Below are positions 37,690 to 47,933 of a stretch of DNA of 64,000 nucleotides, in pieces. Numbering within the stretch: the stretch's first letter is position 1; every line of letters begins with the position of its first letter. The notes under the pieces were generated by a model. That model was given only the letters and a program-made list of their open reading frames with translations. It was not told the origin of the DNA and did no database searches. The stretch covers positions 78,890 to 142,889 of the forward strand of contig JAJTWR010000122.1 of the NCBI GenBank assembly GCA_021613335.1, in the 5' to 3' direction. Both the position numbers and the translations under genes were made by a program. The stretch comes from Whitmania pigra (lineage: Eukaryota > Annelida > Clitellata > Hirudinida > Haemopidae).

Positions 37690-38211
37690 TCAGCATACCA
37701 GCAGCGCCGCCGCCGCGATGCCGATCCAGGCGGTCAGATGGCGGGCGTTTGCCGGCGTTATCGGAGCGCGCGCCCGGCGGGCCGGCGTCGGCAGGTCGAG
37801 CGGCAGGCGAATCGAGGCCGAGCCGTTCTCTGGCGGAACGGCAAGAGCGCTGTCCGGCGCATTCTCCAAGGCGGCGGCGGCGATCTTTTTGCGTCGCAAG
37901 GTTTCGAGCGTTACCGAGCGGGCGATCGGCGACAGCCAGGTAGCGATAGCGGCGCGGGCTGGATCGTATTGGCGGATCAGGCGATAATCGCTGCGGCACA
38001 GGCGCAGGAACACATCCTGGGTCGGATCGTTGGCGTTCGCCATATCCAAACCTGCCCGGCGCAAAGTGGCATGGATAGCGCCATGGATAGCGCCATGGAT
38101 CACGCTGGCGAAATGACCGACGAAGCGTTCCCAAGCGGATTTGTCGCCGCCGATCGGTTTGTTTTTCTCGAAAGCGTCCACCACGCCGATTCCCCTCATA
38201 GCGGCAGTCAT
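37690..38211 (-). CDS. Sigma-70 region-2-like protein with C-terminal hydrophobic end
   Basis: Residues about 20-110 resemble ECF sigma-factor region 2 (SAWERFVGHFASVIHG, DPTQDVFLRLCRSDYRL, YDPARAAIATWLSPIARS, ETLRRKK). No region 4 follows; the protein instead ends in a hydrophobic segment (LTAWIGIAAAALLVC), perhaps from a frameshift or fusion. Its ATG overlaps the amidase stop (TGATG). A 12-base tandem repeat (GGATAGCGCCAT) adds a GAIHGAIH duplication near residue 40. It may be a broken ECF sigma/anti-sigma pair. Confidence 0.5.
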   Translation of the reverse strand: MTAAMRGIGVVDAFEKNKPIGGDKSAWERFVGHFASVIHGAIHGAIHATLRRAGLDMANANDPTQDVFLRLCRSDYRLIRQYDPARAAIATWLSPIARSVTLETLRRKKIAAAALENAPDSALAVPPENGSASIRLPLDLPTPARRARAPITPANARHLTAWIGIAAAALLVC

Positions 38212-39662
38212 CAACCCCTCGCGATCCGCTGCGTCATGCTTGTTTCATCGGATCGATCGGACGGGCAAGGGATTGTCCCGAGAACGCCCCCCTCGCACCA
38301 AGCGGCCGTTGAGAGCAGTTCAGCAGCCTCGCCAAAAGGCTTGCCCACCAGCTGCAGACCGACTGGAAGTCCGGCGGGCGTGCGACCGCAGGGAATCGAG
38401 ATCGCGGGACAGCCGCAGACCGTGATGGCATAGCCCAATACCAGCCAGTCCAGATAGGTCGTCAGCTTTTGACCGTCTATTCGCTCAACATAACGCTGTT
38501 CTACCGGAAACGGTTCGACCGGCGCCGTTGGAGCGATCAAAACGCCGTAGCGATCCAGAAACTCCAGCATTGCAAGGCGCACGCGCGCCCTGTCCGCCTC
38601 CGCGTCGGCGAGGTCGCGCGCCGTAAGCTTCAGCCCCTGCTCAATGTTCCAGACCACACCTCTGGCCTCAGCATCTCGCGGTGGCGTTCGAGCGCTTCGC
38701 GCCGCAACGCCGCGAACTGGAAATGCGCGCAAGGTGCGAAAGGCCGGGTCGCTGGCGGCGAGATCCGGGCAGGCTTCGTCGAGAAGCAACCCTGAAGCCG
38801 CCAACTTGTCGAGCGCCTGACCGACTGTGAACTGAACGACGCGATCCACGACGGCCATGCCGAGCGTCATGCTGAACCCTGCTCGAGGGGGGCGACGCGG
38901 CGCTTGCGCTGCCCTCAGAAAGGATGGGGCGTTGCGGGGCCGCGACAGCGGATCGCGCGAATCGAAGCGAGCCATCCCGTCCAGCGCCAGAGCCGCGTCT
39001 TCCACATTGCGCGCCAAAGGGCCCATCACCGACAGCGTCTGCCCGGGCAAGGCGCTTGGGCCCTGCGGCGTCAATCCGGGCGTTGGCCGCAACCCCACCA
39101 CATTGCAGAAGGCTGCCGGATACCGTAGCGAACATGCGAAATCCGACCCTTGCGCCAGAAAGGCCATGCCCGTTGCAACAGCGACAGCAGCTCCACCGGA
39201 TGAACCGGCGGCCGATCGCGACAGATCCCATGGGTTCAGTGTGCGCCCGAAAACCTCATTGAAGGTGTTGGCGCCGGCTTCGAACTCCGGCGTATTCGAT
39301 TTCGCGAAAATGACGCCGCCTTCCGCCTCTATCGCTTCGACGATATAGTCCGATATCTCGGTAACGCGATCGGCGTAGGCAAGCGACCCCCATGTTGTCC
39401 GCACGCCGGAAACGGCAGCAGAATCTTTGATCGGCCATGGCAGACCGGCGAACAATCCCCGATCGGCGACGGGCAATTCCTCCAGCCGTCTTGCAGAGCG
39501 TTCCGCACGATCGAAGCACAGCGTTGGCAACGCATTGACGACGGGGTCCACGGCTTGCGTGCGCAGACGCAGGCTGGCGAGCAGCTCGCGGGGCGATATC
39601 TCGCCGCTTTTCAGCCGTTCCACAGCCGCCACGGCGGTCCACATCCAGGCAGTATCGGTCAT
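38211..39662 (-). CDS. Amidase (amidase signature family)
   Basis: This 483-residue hydrolase carries the Ser-cisSer-Lys triad elements: the Lys in LPWPIKDSAAV, AAGSSGGAAVAVATG, and GSDFACSLRYP. It would release ammonia or an amine from an amide or ureido substrate. The ATG at 39662 is chosen for family length; the upstream extension has no homology. It is divergent from the IclR regulator and next to malonate-using genes, so a malonamide- or ureidomalonate-like substrate is possible but unproven. Confidence 0.85.
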   Translation of the reverse strand: MTDTAWMWTAVAAVERLKSGEISPRELLASLRLRTQAVDPVVNALPTLCFDRAERSARRLEELPVADRGLFAGLPWPIKDSAAVSGVRTTWGSLAYADRVTEISDYIVEAIEAEGGVIFAKSNTPEFEAGANTFNEVFGRTLNPWDLSRSAAGSSGGAAVAVATGMAFLAQGSDFACSLRYPAAFCNVVGLRPTPGLTPQGPSALPGQTLSVMGPLARNVEDAALALDGMARFDSRDPLSRPRNAPSFLRAAQAPRRPPRAGFSMTLGMAVVDRVVQFTVGQALDKLAASGLLLDEACPDLAASDPAFRTLRAFPVRGVAARSARTPPRDAEARGVVWNIEQGLKLTARDLADAEADRARVRLAMLEFLDRYGVLIAPTAPVEPFPVEQRYVERIDGQKLTTYLDWLVLGYAITVCGCPAISIPCGRTPAGLPVGLQLVGKPFGEAAELLSTAAWCEGGVLGTIPCPSDRSDETSMTQRIARG

Positions 39663-39773
39663 CGTAGCCTCTCGATGGCATTCTTTCGTATATTCAATAT
39701 CGCATCCATTGAGCGGACGAGTATTATTGCTTATGTATGTGCGTATGTTTTCAACGCAAAGCGGTTTCCCTAA
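39663..39773. promoter_or_regulatory. Divergent promoter region with TATTCAATAT box
   Basis: This A/T-rich region between the amidase and iclR starts contains TATTCAATAT at 39691-39700, inside the palindrome-like ATATTCAATAT. The same 10-mer lies in the creatininase/malonyl-CoA decarboxylase intergenic region at 41522-41531. It is a candidate operator of the IclR regulator. Confidence 0.45.
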
Positions 39774-40628
39774 GTGATAAATCTTCCTCGCAATCCGCAA
39801 GATGCGACGCCCGCAAAGAGGTCAGCGAAAAAAAATCACCTGAAAAACGGAGATGAAGGCGGCGCTGAGAATCCGCTGCGCGGCATGGCCCGCTCCTTCG
39901 CCGTCCTCGACTTCCTTGCCGCCTCGCCCGGGCGCGTCGTCGACGTCATGCGCAGTCTCAACCTGCCGTGGGCGACCGTGCACCGCACGATCATTCACTT
40001 GGAGAAGTCGCAGTTTCTCCGCCGCGATCCGGAGACCAACCGCTACGAGATTGGCCCCAGGCTTTGGCATATAGGCTCTGCCTATCTCGCCAATCATCGC
40101 GTACTGCGAGTGGCGATGCCATACCTCGCGCGCCTTGAGGGCGAGGAAGGCATCGCCATGCAGGTCGCCGAACGCATCGGCTGGCATTCGGTGGCGATCT
40201 ATTCGCACCAGCGCGTCGATGAGGATATCACCAAGGTGCACTACGGTTACCATTTCCCGCTCCATTGCGGCTCGAAAGGCCAGGTATTGCTGGCAAATGA
40301 GGACCCGGAATTCATCGAGGAATATCTCCAGCGGGATCTTAAGCGCCTGACGCCAGACACCATTACCGACGCAACCAGGCTACGGGCTGTTCTGGAACGG
40401 ATCCGCCATAATGGCCTGGCGCTGACAATAGGGGACGTGCAGCCTTTCACGGGATCGATCGCCGCGCCGATCCGGGACGCAAGCGGTCGCACCATCGCGT
40501 GCATCTCCTTCGTCTTCAAAAAGACCCTGCCCAAGAACGGCAAACGTCTCGACGATCTCAACGATAAACTCCTGCGGGCGACCCATTCGATAAGCATAGA
40601 CCTCGGCTGGCGTCCCGGCCAAAGATGA
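39774..40628 (+). CDS. IclR-family transcriptional regulator
   Basis: This 284-residue protein has an N-terminal winged helix-turn-helix (SFAVLDFLAASPGRVVDVMR, LPWATVHRTIIHLEKSQFL) and a C-terminal IclR effector domain (HCGSKGQVLLANEDPEFIEE, FTGSIAAPIRDASGRTIACI). The start is GTG, and the first 35 residues are a basic extension. It is divergent from the amidase gene and convergent with the creatininase-like gene. It probably regulates the surrounding catabolic genes. Confidence 0.88.
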   Translation: MINLPRNPQDATPAKRSAKKNHLKNGDEGGAENPLRGMARSFAVLDFLAASPGRVVDVMRSLNLPWATVHRTIIHLEKSQFLRRDPETNRYEIGPRLWHIGSAYLANHRVLRVAMPYLARLEGEEGIAMQVAERIGWHSVAIYSHQRVDEDITKVHYGYHFPLHCGSKGQVLLANEDPEFIEEYLQRDLKRLTPDTITDATRLRAVLERIRHNGLALTIGDVQPFTGSIAAPIRDASGRTIACISFVFKKTLPKNGKRLDDLNDKLLRATHSISIDLGWRPGQR

Positions 40629-40632
40629 CGCC

Positions 40633-40665
40633 AGAGCCGCCCCGTCACGGGCCGACCGCGGCTCT
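40633..40665. terminator. Bidirectional terminator-like hairpin
   Basis: AGAGCCGC (40633-40640) and GCGGCTCT (40658-40665) pair perfectly, with CCCGTCACGGG nested in the loop. It sits between the convergent iclR and creatininase-like genes. There is no T-run. Confidence 0.5.
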
Positions 40666-40692
40666 TGGCGCGGGTGTGCGCCTGCAGGTCCG

Positions 40693-41474
40693 CTATTTTC
40701 GCTCCTCGTAGGAGGCTTGCAGCTTGCTGAAAGTTTCCGCCAACGCATCGACAACGGTATCGATGAACAGCTTGCCGGCATGCGCCGTTGCCAGGGTAGG
40801 ATCGCCGAAGATGGCCGCATGCCCGGCCTCGGGCCTGGGGTCGGCGCGAATAGGTTTCGCGTCGGATTGGAGGACGCGACAAGATCCCACCCCACGGGAC
40901 CGTAATGTGCGCCGGCGAGCCGTTTCATCTTGACCAGGTTGGGCCGGGTTGCCAGTTGGAACGAGGTTTCGAACTCGCAGCCATGGCCCATGCCGCCCGG
41001 GACGGATTTACGCAGCCCGTCGATCCTCGCCGCAGCAGGTTCCCAATAGCTTACCGCGGAAACCTTGAAGCTATGGCTGGCATCCAGCTCATCGACCAGA
41101 TGCCGGGCTACCGCATCGTTGGCCGTTCCGTTCGGACGATTGCCGTTCAGGATGATCAGGTGATCGAAGCCCTGGCGTACAAGCGCCGCTCCGATCTCGA
41201 ACAACATCGCCTGGTATGTCGGAATCGACAGCGAGACGGTGCCGGGAAAAAATTCAAAGGTCTTGGAAATTCCGTAAGCGACAGGCGGCGCTACAAGGGC
41301 ATCGATGCGTTCGGCCAAAAGCCCCGCGATATAATCGGCCTGATGTGTGTCCGTATCGGTCGGCATATGCGGCCCGTGCGCCTCGGTAGCCCCTGTGGGA
41401 AGGATGACCGCCCGCTTGGCGGCGATGGCCTCTCCAACCTCCATCTGCGTCATGAATGACATGCGGCGTTCCAT
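40693..41474 (-). pseudogene. Creatininase-family amidohydrolase, frameshifted
   Basis: From the ATG at 41474 the protein has the metal-binding motifs of the creatininase family (PTGATEAHGPHMPTDTDTHQ, then LNGNRPNG and GMGHGCEFETS). The frame breaks near 40860; the tail (EAGHAAIFGDPTLATAHAGK, then SKLQASYEERK) continues in another frame. Family members hydrolyse cyclic amides or related amide bonds. It is divergent from the malonyl-CoA decarboxylase gene. A sequencing error remains possible. Confidence 0.75.
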
Positions 41475-41592
41475 CGCGCCTCCCTTCGGCTTGGGTTCGC
41501 ATCGATTCGGCAATTGCATACTATTCAATATACGGATACAATATCTAAAATACAAGCATCGAAACATGCCGACAGGAGGGCGACAGGCCGAT
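41475..41592. promoter_or_regulatory. Divergent region with second TATTCAATAT box
   Basis: A/T-rich sequence between the creatininase-like and malonyl-CoA decarboxylase genes. TATTCAATAT at 41522-41531 is identical to the box at 39691, and ATAT half-sites follow. An AGGAGGG ribosome-binding site lies at about 41575. Confidence 0.45.
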
Positions 41593-42940
41593 ATGCGCGC
41601 GTTCGATCGAGAAATCGTCTTCTTTGAGGGACTGCTCAGCGGCATCGCTCAGCGCGGACGACGCCTGCTATGGAGGTCCCGGACTGAGACGGCATTGCCG
41701 GCTGACGGCATCGCGGGCCTGGCGAGGAAACTGATATCCAGCCGCGGCGAGGCCTCGGGCGTGGCCCTTGCCGCCGATCTGCTCAAGGCGTGGCGCCGAC
41801 TGGACAACGAGGGCCGCCTGGAGTGGTTTCGCACCTTGGCGACGACATTCGGTCCGGATGAGATCCAGCTCGACGCTGCTGTCGAAAGCTGGCGTTCGAG
41901 CCACACTGCCGAAGCGGCCTCGCGCTTGGCAAGCGCTTGCGAACCGCTGAGGCAGGAACTGTTTCGCCGTATCAACCTGGCGCCGGGCGGTACCGCGGCG
42001 CTGGTTGCGATGCGCGCTGAGCTTATTCAGCATTCGCGGCAAGCGCCCGAGCTGGAGGTGGTGGATCGAGACTTCGTCCATTTGTTCAGCTCGTGGTTCA
42101 ATCGCGGCTTTTTTGACGATGACGCGGATCGACTGGTCCTCGCCCACCTCGATCCTGGAGAAGATCATCCGTTACGAGGCCGTCCATGAAATTTGCAGCT
42201 GGGACGATTTGAAGCGACGGTTGCAGCCAGCGGACCGCTACTGTTTTGCCTTCGTCCATCCGCAGATGCCGGACGAACCGCTGATCTTCGTCGAGGTAGC
42301 TCTGACATCCGGTATGCCCGACAGCGTCGATGGTTTGCTTGCCCGGGATCGCTTACCCCTCCATCAGGCGAAGGCCGATACCGCGGTCTTCTATTCCATC
42401 TCCAACACTCAAGTCGGCCTCAAGGGCATCTCGTTTGGCAGCTTCTTGATCAAGCAAGTAGTCGAAAACCTGCTCCGCGATCTGCCGAACTTGCGTACCT
42501 TCGTGACATTGTCACCGATTCCCGGCTTTGCGAAATGGCTTTCAAGCTATCGCCAGAAGGCAAGCGCGCAGGAGAACGAATACTTCCGGCTGCTCGACGA
42601 TCCAAGCTGGCACAGCAATCCGGAGATTGTCGAAGCGCTGAATCCTGTGCTAATATGGGCGGCGGCCATCTATCTTGTCAATGCGAAAGACGGCGCTGCG
42701 CGCCCACTCGACCCGGTCGCGCGCTTTCACTTGGGAAACGGCGCTCGTCTGGAACGTTTGAACGCCAGCGCCGACCTGTCGCCCAAAGGCCTCGAGCAGT
42801 CGCTTGGCGTGATGGTGAACTATCTCTACGATCTGCCGTCAATCGAAGCCAATCACGAAGCCTTTATCAATAAGGGTGAAGTCGCGACCTCGAAATCCGT
42901 ACTCAGATTGCTGGCTTGCGAACGCCTAACGCATCGGTAG
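41593..42940 (+). pseudogene. matA: Malonyl-CoA decarboxylase, frameshifted
   Basis: The first frame carries the N-terminal helical domain (FFEGLLSGIAQRGRRLLW, then LRQELFRRINLAPGGTAALV, ELEVVDRDFVHLFSSWF) to about 42110. The catalytic GNAT-like domain continues in another frame (RIDWSSPTSILEKIIRYEAV, HPQMPDEPLIFVEVALT, TLSPIPGFAKWL). The enzyme converts malonyl-CoA to acetyl-CoA. A single indel near 42110 explains the break. It precedes a malonyl-CoA synthetase gene by 36 bases, as in mat operons. Confidence 0.82.
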
Positions 42941-42976
42941 CCGATTTCACGTTTCCAGGAGGAACCACAAACAACC

Positions 42977-44518
42977 ATGAGCTGGCGTTACCAAGAAAAT
43001 CCGTCGATCAACTCGCTCCCCGAACTTGTGCATACCCGCATAGGCAAGCTTGACAAGACCTTCATTCATAACGCCGACGGCCGCGATTTCAGCTTTGCCG
43101 ATTTCTGGAAGATGTCCGGCAGAATTGCTCAAGCGCTTATCGAAGCCGGCGTGCGCAAAGGCGATCGCGTCGCCGTCCAGGTGGAGAAAAGCCCGGAAGT
43201 CATCGCGCTTTTTCTTGCCTGCGCACGCGCCGGCGCGGTGTTTTTGCCGCTCAATACAGCGTACATATTTGCCGAGATCGAATATTTCGTCAACGATGCC
43301 GAACCCAAGCTCATCGTTGTCGCGCCGCAACGCATATCGCAACTAGTCGAGCTGGCCGCGCACAAGGGAGCTACATTGCTTTCGCTGGGCGTGAGGGGAG
43401 ATGGCGCGCTGATGGAGGCCGCCAACGAACGAAACGGCAATTTCTGCGATGTAAGCCTTGGCTGGAACGATCTTATCGCCATACTTTACACCTCCGGTAC
43501 AACCGGACGGTCGAAGGGCGCGATGCTCACTCATGGCAACCTTGCATCGAACGCGCTTGCGCTTATCGACGCTTGGCGCTTCACCGAGGCGGACACACTG
43601 CTTCATGCCCTGCCCATCTACCACACGCACGGCCTGTTCACGGCCACCAACACGCTGATGCTGTCGGGCGGCGCCATACTGTTTCCGCCCGAAATTCGAT
43701 GCCGACGAGGCATTGCAGCTGATGCCCCAGGCAACCGCGATGATGGGGGTGCCAACTTTTTACACGCGGCTGCTTCAGCGCCATGGCCTGACCCGCGAGG
43801 CGACAGCGCACATGCGACTCTTCATCTCCGGCTCGGCCCCGTTGCTTGCCGAGACGCACGCCGAGTTCGCAGCGCGCACCGGGCACCTCATTCTTGAGCG
43901 TTACGGCATGACCGAGACGAACATGAATGCATCGAATCCCTATGACGGACCGCGCCTTGCCGGAAGCGTCGGCACGCCATTGCCAGGCGTGGACATCCGG
44001 ATCGTCGATGCGGCCAGCGGTTTCCGTTGCCGCCTGGCGAGATCGGCACGATCGAGGTGCGCGGCCCGAACGTTTTCAAAGGCTATTGGCGCATGCCGGA
44101 GAAGACAGCGAACGAACTGCGCGCTGACGGTTTCTTCATCACTGGCGATCTGGGCCGCATCGATAGCAACGGCTACCTATCGATCCTCGGCCGCGGCAAG
44201 GATCTGATCATCACCGGCGGTTTCAACGTCTATCCAAAGGAAATCGAGAGCGAAATCGATCGGATCGAAGGCATTGTCGAGTCTGCCGTCATCGGCCTGC
44301 CACATAAGGATTTTGGCGAAGGCGTCACAGCGCTTGCCGTTGCTGAAAATGGCAAGGCGCCAACAGAAGGCGCCATCCTCTGCCACCTTCAGTCACGCCT
44401 GGCCAAGTTCAAACTACCGAAACGGGTATTATTCGTTGATGAATTGCCGCGCAATGCCATGGGTAAAGTTCAAAAAGAGCTGATGCGCCAGACATACGCG
44501 GATTTGTATAAAAGCTGA
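42977..44518 (+). pseudogene. matB: Malonyl-CoA synthetase, two frameshifts
   Basis: This is an acyl-adenylate-forming enzyme of the MatB type, which makes malonyl-CoA from malonate, CoA and ATP. It starts SWRYQENPSINSLPELV, has the AMP-binding motif LYTSGTTGRSKGAM, then LPIYHTHGLF. The frame shifts near 43700, continues with FISGSAPLLAETH and LERYGMTETNMN, shifts again near 44030, and ends with GFFITGDLGRID, LGRGKDLIITGGFNVYPKEI and NAMGKVQK. All catalytic segments are present in the three frames, so the loss may be recent or a sequence error. Confidence 0.85.
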
Positions 44519-44604
44519 GCAGCGAGGCGCGCCTTATCGATCCGGCGCGGATATATCATGATTTTCACTATAGCTAAGCTCATATAAAATAAATAGTCAT
44601 CCGT

Positions 44605-44968
44605 GAATAACGCCAAACGTGTCGGGGTTCCTGGGTTTGTAAGCGGTTTCGAGTCACCTCTATTGCCAGGTTCTTGAGGTTCTCCCCTTGAAATCCGGCA
44701 AATTGTTTTTGGCAGAATTAGCCCTTTTCTCCCTCGGCAATGATGATTCCATCGCCTCTGGGAGCAGTTGAGGGGGGAACGATGAAGCCAAGCAAGCGGG
44801 GATCGCAGGGGGATGATGACATGTTCCGCTCCAGGCTCGAGCAGACGATCGACATGCGTCACGTGTTGGCGCGGTTGCGCTACGCCGAACAAGGGGTTGA
44901 CGGGCTTTTGCGTGACAAGACCCGCAAACCTGGCCGGGCGCTGCTCGCCATGGCGCTTGTGGCGAAGG
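44605..44968 (+). pseudogene. Chimeric IS630/other IS fragments
   Basis: The first part (to about 44700) matches the inverse of 21785-21860. It is followed by a short N-terminus of another transposase (DDDMFRSRLEQTIDMRHVLA), joined to the IS630 piece YAEQGVDGLLRDKTRKPG. The segment runs into IS5 copy B. It is a mosaic of at least three IS ends. Confidence 0.6.
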
Positions 44969-46162
44969 TGGACACCTCCGGAAACTGGCGTTGGCGACGA
45001 TTTTATAATTCAATTGTCTGTATCGGTAGATGGATGGAGGCCCTGATGAAGGGTCAGGTTGGTTTCTGGGATTTCGAACACAGTCTTGAAGCTCTGTCGG
45101 CGGAAGGTGATCCGCTGGAGAAACTGGAGCGAACGGTCTGATTCGAGCAATTTCGCCCGGCTCTGAGCAAGGCGGTTCGGCGTTCCGACCCCTCGAAAGG
45201 GGGACGCCCCGGATTCGATGTGGCGCTGAAGTTCAAGATGCTGGTCTTGCAGGGGCTCTATGGCCTGTCGCTCCAGCAGACGGCCTGCCAGGTGCAAGAT
45301 CGCCTGACCTGGCTTCGGTTCTCTGCGGTTGCGTCCCGGCGAAGCGGTTCCCGACGCCAACACGCTGTGGGATTTTTTGCGAGGCGCTGATCACGGCCAA
45401 GGCGCTGGACCGGCTGTTTCAAACCCTCGATCAGATGATTTCCGATGCAGGCTATCTTGCCATGGGCGGCCAGATCATTGACGCGACGCTGGTGGCAGCC
45501 CCACGCCAGCGCAACAAAGACAGCGAGAAAGAGGCGATCAAAGCCGGTCAAATCCCCGAAGCATGAAAGGGAAGCATGGAAGGACAGGCCGGCCAAATTA
45601 CGGCAGAAGGATCGAGAGGCTCGCTGGACGATGAAACTCTCCGCTGCCTCGTCACGGATGCCGCCGCCGCGGATGGAGCGCGGCTGCGAGAGGGGTTGAT
45701 TGCCCGGAACACAGCCTCGGATGTATGGGCCGATACGGCATACCGCTCAAAGAGCAACGAGGAATTTCTGCTTGATCATGGCAAGGTCAGCCGCATCCAT
45801 CGCAAGAAACCAAAGGGCAGACCGATGAGCAAGGCGACAGCGAGGGCCAACGCGGTGAAGTCCAAAATCCGCGCCCGCGTTGAGCGCGTCTTCGCCGAAC
45901 AGAAAGATCGCATGAGTCTCTTCATCCGAACCATCGGAAAAGCAAGAGCAGAGGCGACCATCACTCTGGCCAACATGGCTTACAACATGAAACGCTGGTG
46001 CTGGTTGGAAAAAATGAACCCCGTCTGACCCTGGGGAACAAGGAAAACAAGGTAAAGTCGCCTCGCAAACCCCGGAACATCGTCCTCTTCACCCGACTTA
46101 TGCCAAAAAATAGCCCTTCCTCAACCAAAGATCCTTAAAAATCAGGTTTCCGGAGGTGTCCA
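44969..46162 (+). mobile_element. IS5-family element, copy B, decayed
   Basis: A 1194-bp element with the same terminal repeat (TGGACACCTCCGGAAAC) as copy A but in the opposite orientation. The transposase has a TGA where copy A has a Cys codon after LERTV, frame changes near 45320 and 45375, and an internal deletion near 45640 that removes the segment before RCLVTDAAA. The C-terminal 150 residues are otherwise open. Confidence 0.8.
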
Positions 46163-46440
46163 GGTTCGATCCGTAAATTCCATTCCTGCTCACAATAAAT
46201 CCGGTAAACCCGCTTGCGGTTCCACTTCCGGCCCTGGACATTACGCAGATGCAAAAAGCACAGTCCGAACCCCCAACTTTTGCGAGCCAAGGTCAGTCCG
46301 GTCAGCAAATCGGCGATCAACGCATTCTCGTCCTTAAGCTTGGGACGGTAGCGTTGGCTTCCGATGCTGCTACAGTGTTGGCAGAAGCGGATAGGTTGCA
46401 GGCTGGATCGGTATTTCAGGGCTTTCGACCCTGTATGGAG
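46163..46440 (-). pseudogene. IS3-family OrfB N-terminal fragment
   Basis: The minus strand reads YRPKLKDENALIADLLTGLT, SWGFGLCFLHLRNVQGRKWN and RKRVYRIYCEQEWNLRI, the N-terminal portion of an IS3-group OrfB. It is cut by IS5 copy B at its C-terminal side. It fills the gap between the IS5 element and hypC. Confidence 0.7.
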
Positions 46441-46515
46441 GATTGCCCGCCGCCTGTCTTCGAGCGACCATCTTGAGGCTCGGTTTTGGCCGGCGACCTC
46501 GCATAGGAGTAGGCC

Positions 46516-46806
46516 ATGTGCCTTGGCATCCCCGGACAGATCATAGCTATCACCGATCCTGAGCGGATGATGGCGCTTGCCGACATTTCCGGCGTGCAGC
46601 GCGAGGTCAATGTCGCCTGTGTCGTGGAAGACGCTCTGGATGCGCTGACCGGCAAATGGGTGCTGATCCATGTCGGTTTCGCCATGGCGATCATCGACGA
46701 GGCCGAGGCGGCGCGTACCTTGGAGGCATTGCAGGCGCTTGGCCAAGCGCAAGAAGCCCTTGCGGCCTTGGGCGGTAGCCAGCAGGCCGTGGGGGGGCCA
46801 TCGTGA
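46516..46806 (+). CDS. hypC: Hydrogenase assembly chaperone HypC
   Basis: HypC carries the Fe(CN)2CO group between HypD and the large-subunit precursor. The 96-residue protein starts with the conserved MCLGIPGQI (Cys2 essential), followed by VNVACVVEDALDALTGKWVL and IHVGFAMAIIDEAEA. A TAGGAG ribosome-binding site precedes it. Its stop overlaps hypD by 4 bases. The sequence upstream is IS debris, so its original promoter, or the upstream hypB, is gone. Confidence 0.95.
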   Translation: MCLGIPGQIIAITDPERMMALADISGVQREVNVACVVEDALDALTGKWVLIHVGFAMAIIDEAEAARTLEALQALGQAQEALAALGGSQQAVGGPS

Positions 46807-47933
46807 CCGCCGCCTTCCGCGATCCCATCCTCGCCCGCGGGGTTTTGGCCGAAATCGCGCGCCTGGCCGGAAAAACGGGCGCCAACCGCCAGCGCCCCTT
46901 GCGCATCATGGAGATTTGCGGCGGCCACACCCATGCCATCTTTCGCCACGGGCTGGATAAGCTGGTGCATGAAGGCATAGAATTCATCCACGGTCCCGGG
47001 TGCCCGGTCTGCGTGCTGCCCATGACCCGGATTGACGATGCCATCGAGATCGCGGAACGGCCCAACGTCCTGTTCACCGCTTTTGGCGATGTCATGCGCG
47101 TACCCGGTTCGCGCGGCGGCTTGTTGCAAGCCAAAGCGCGCGGCGCCGATATCCGCGCGCTCTATTCGCCGCTCGATGCGCTGGCGCTGGCGCGTAACAA
47201 TCGTGACCGGGACATCGTTTTTTTCGGCCTGGGTTTCGAGACGACAGCCCCGGCAACGGCGCTGGCCATTCAACAAGCCGCGCGCGAGGGAATCAACAAT
47301 TTTTCGGTCTTTTGCAACCATATCACCGTGCCCGAGCCAATTCGCGCCTTGCTGGCCGATCCGGAAATCCCGCTCGATGGCTTTGTCGGTCCCGGTCATG
47401 TCAGCATGGTTATCGGTCTTGCACCCTATGAATTTATCGCGCGCGAGTTCGGCAAGCCTATCGTCATCGCCGGGTTTGAGCCGCTCGATCTGCTGCACGC
47501 GGCGCTGATGGCGCTGCGTCAGATCGCCGAGGGCCGGGCGGAGGTTGAAAATCAATATGCGCGCGTGGTGTCAAGACAGGGCAATCCGGTCAGCCTTGCC
47601 GTCATGGCGGATGTTTTCGAACGCCGGCCAAGTTTCCAATGGCGCGGCCTTGGCAAGATCGAGGCGTCGGGTCTGTGCATCCGCCAAGCCTATGCGGCGT
47701 TCGATGCCGAACGCAAATTCGGCGTCGGCTATGGCGCAAAAAGCCGGCAGGCGGCAGAGGCCGAGGGGTGCGCTTGCGGTGCGGTCATGACCGGGCGGAT
47801 CAGACCGACAGCCTGCCCCCATTATGGCAGATCGTGCACGCCCGATGCGCCGCTGGGCGCGTTGATGGTTAGTTCCGAGGGGGCTTGCGCCGCTTATTGG
47901 CACTATGGCGGCGCCAGATCCCTGGCGGGTTGA
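46803..47933 (+). CDS. hypD: Hydrogenase formation protein HypD
   Basis: HypD is the iron-sulfur scaffold where the Fe(CN)2CO group is built with HypC and HypE. The 376-residue protein has the conserved motifs MEICGGHTHAI (residues about 36-46), GPGCPVCVLP (about 64-73) and GFETTAPATA. The C-terminal Cys cluster is visible in EGCACGAVMTG, TACPHYGRSC. The frame is intact. Confidence 0.96.
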   Translation: MTAAFRDPILARGVLAEIARLAGKTGANRQRPLRIMEICGGHTHAIFRHGLDKLVHEGIEFIHGPGCPVCVLPMTRIDDAIEIAERPNVLFTAFGDVMRVPGSRGGLLQAKARGADIRALYSPLDALALARNNRDRDIVFFGLGFETTAPATALAIQQAAREGINNFSVFCNHITVPEPIRALLADPEIPLDGFVGPGHVSMVIGLAPYEFIAREFGKPIVIAGFEPLDLLHAALMALRQIAEGRAEVENQYARVVSRQGNPVSLAVMADVFERRPSFQWRGLGKIEASGLCIRQAYAAFDAERKFGVGYGAKSRQAAEAEGCACGAVMTGRIRPTACPHYGRSCTPDAPLGALMVSSEGACAAYWHYGGARSLAG

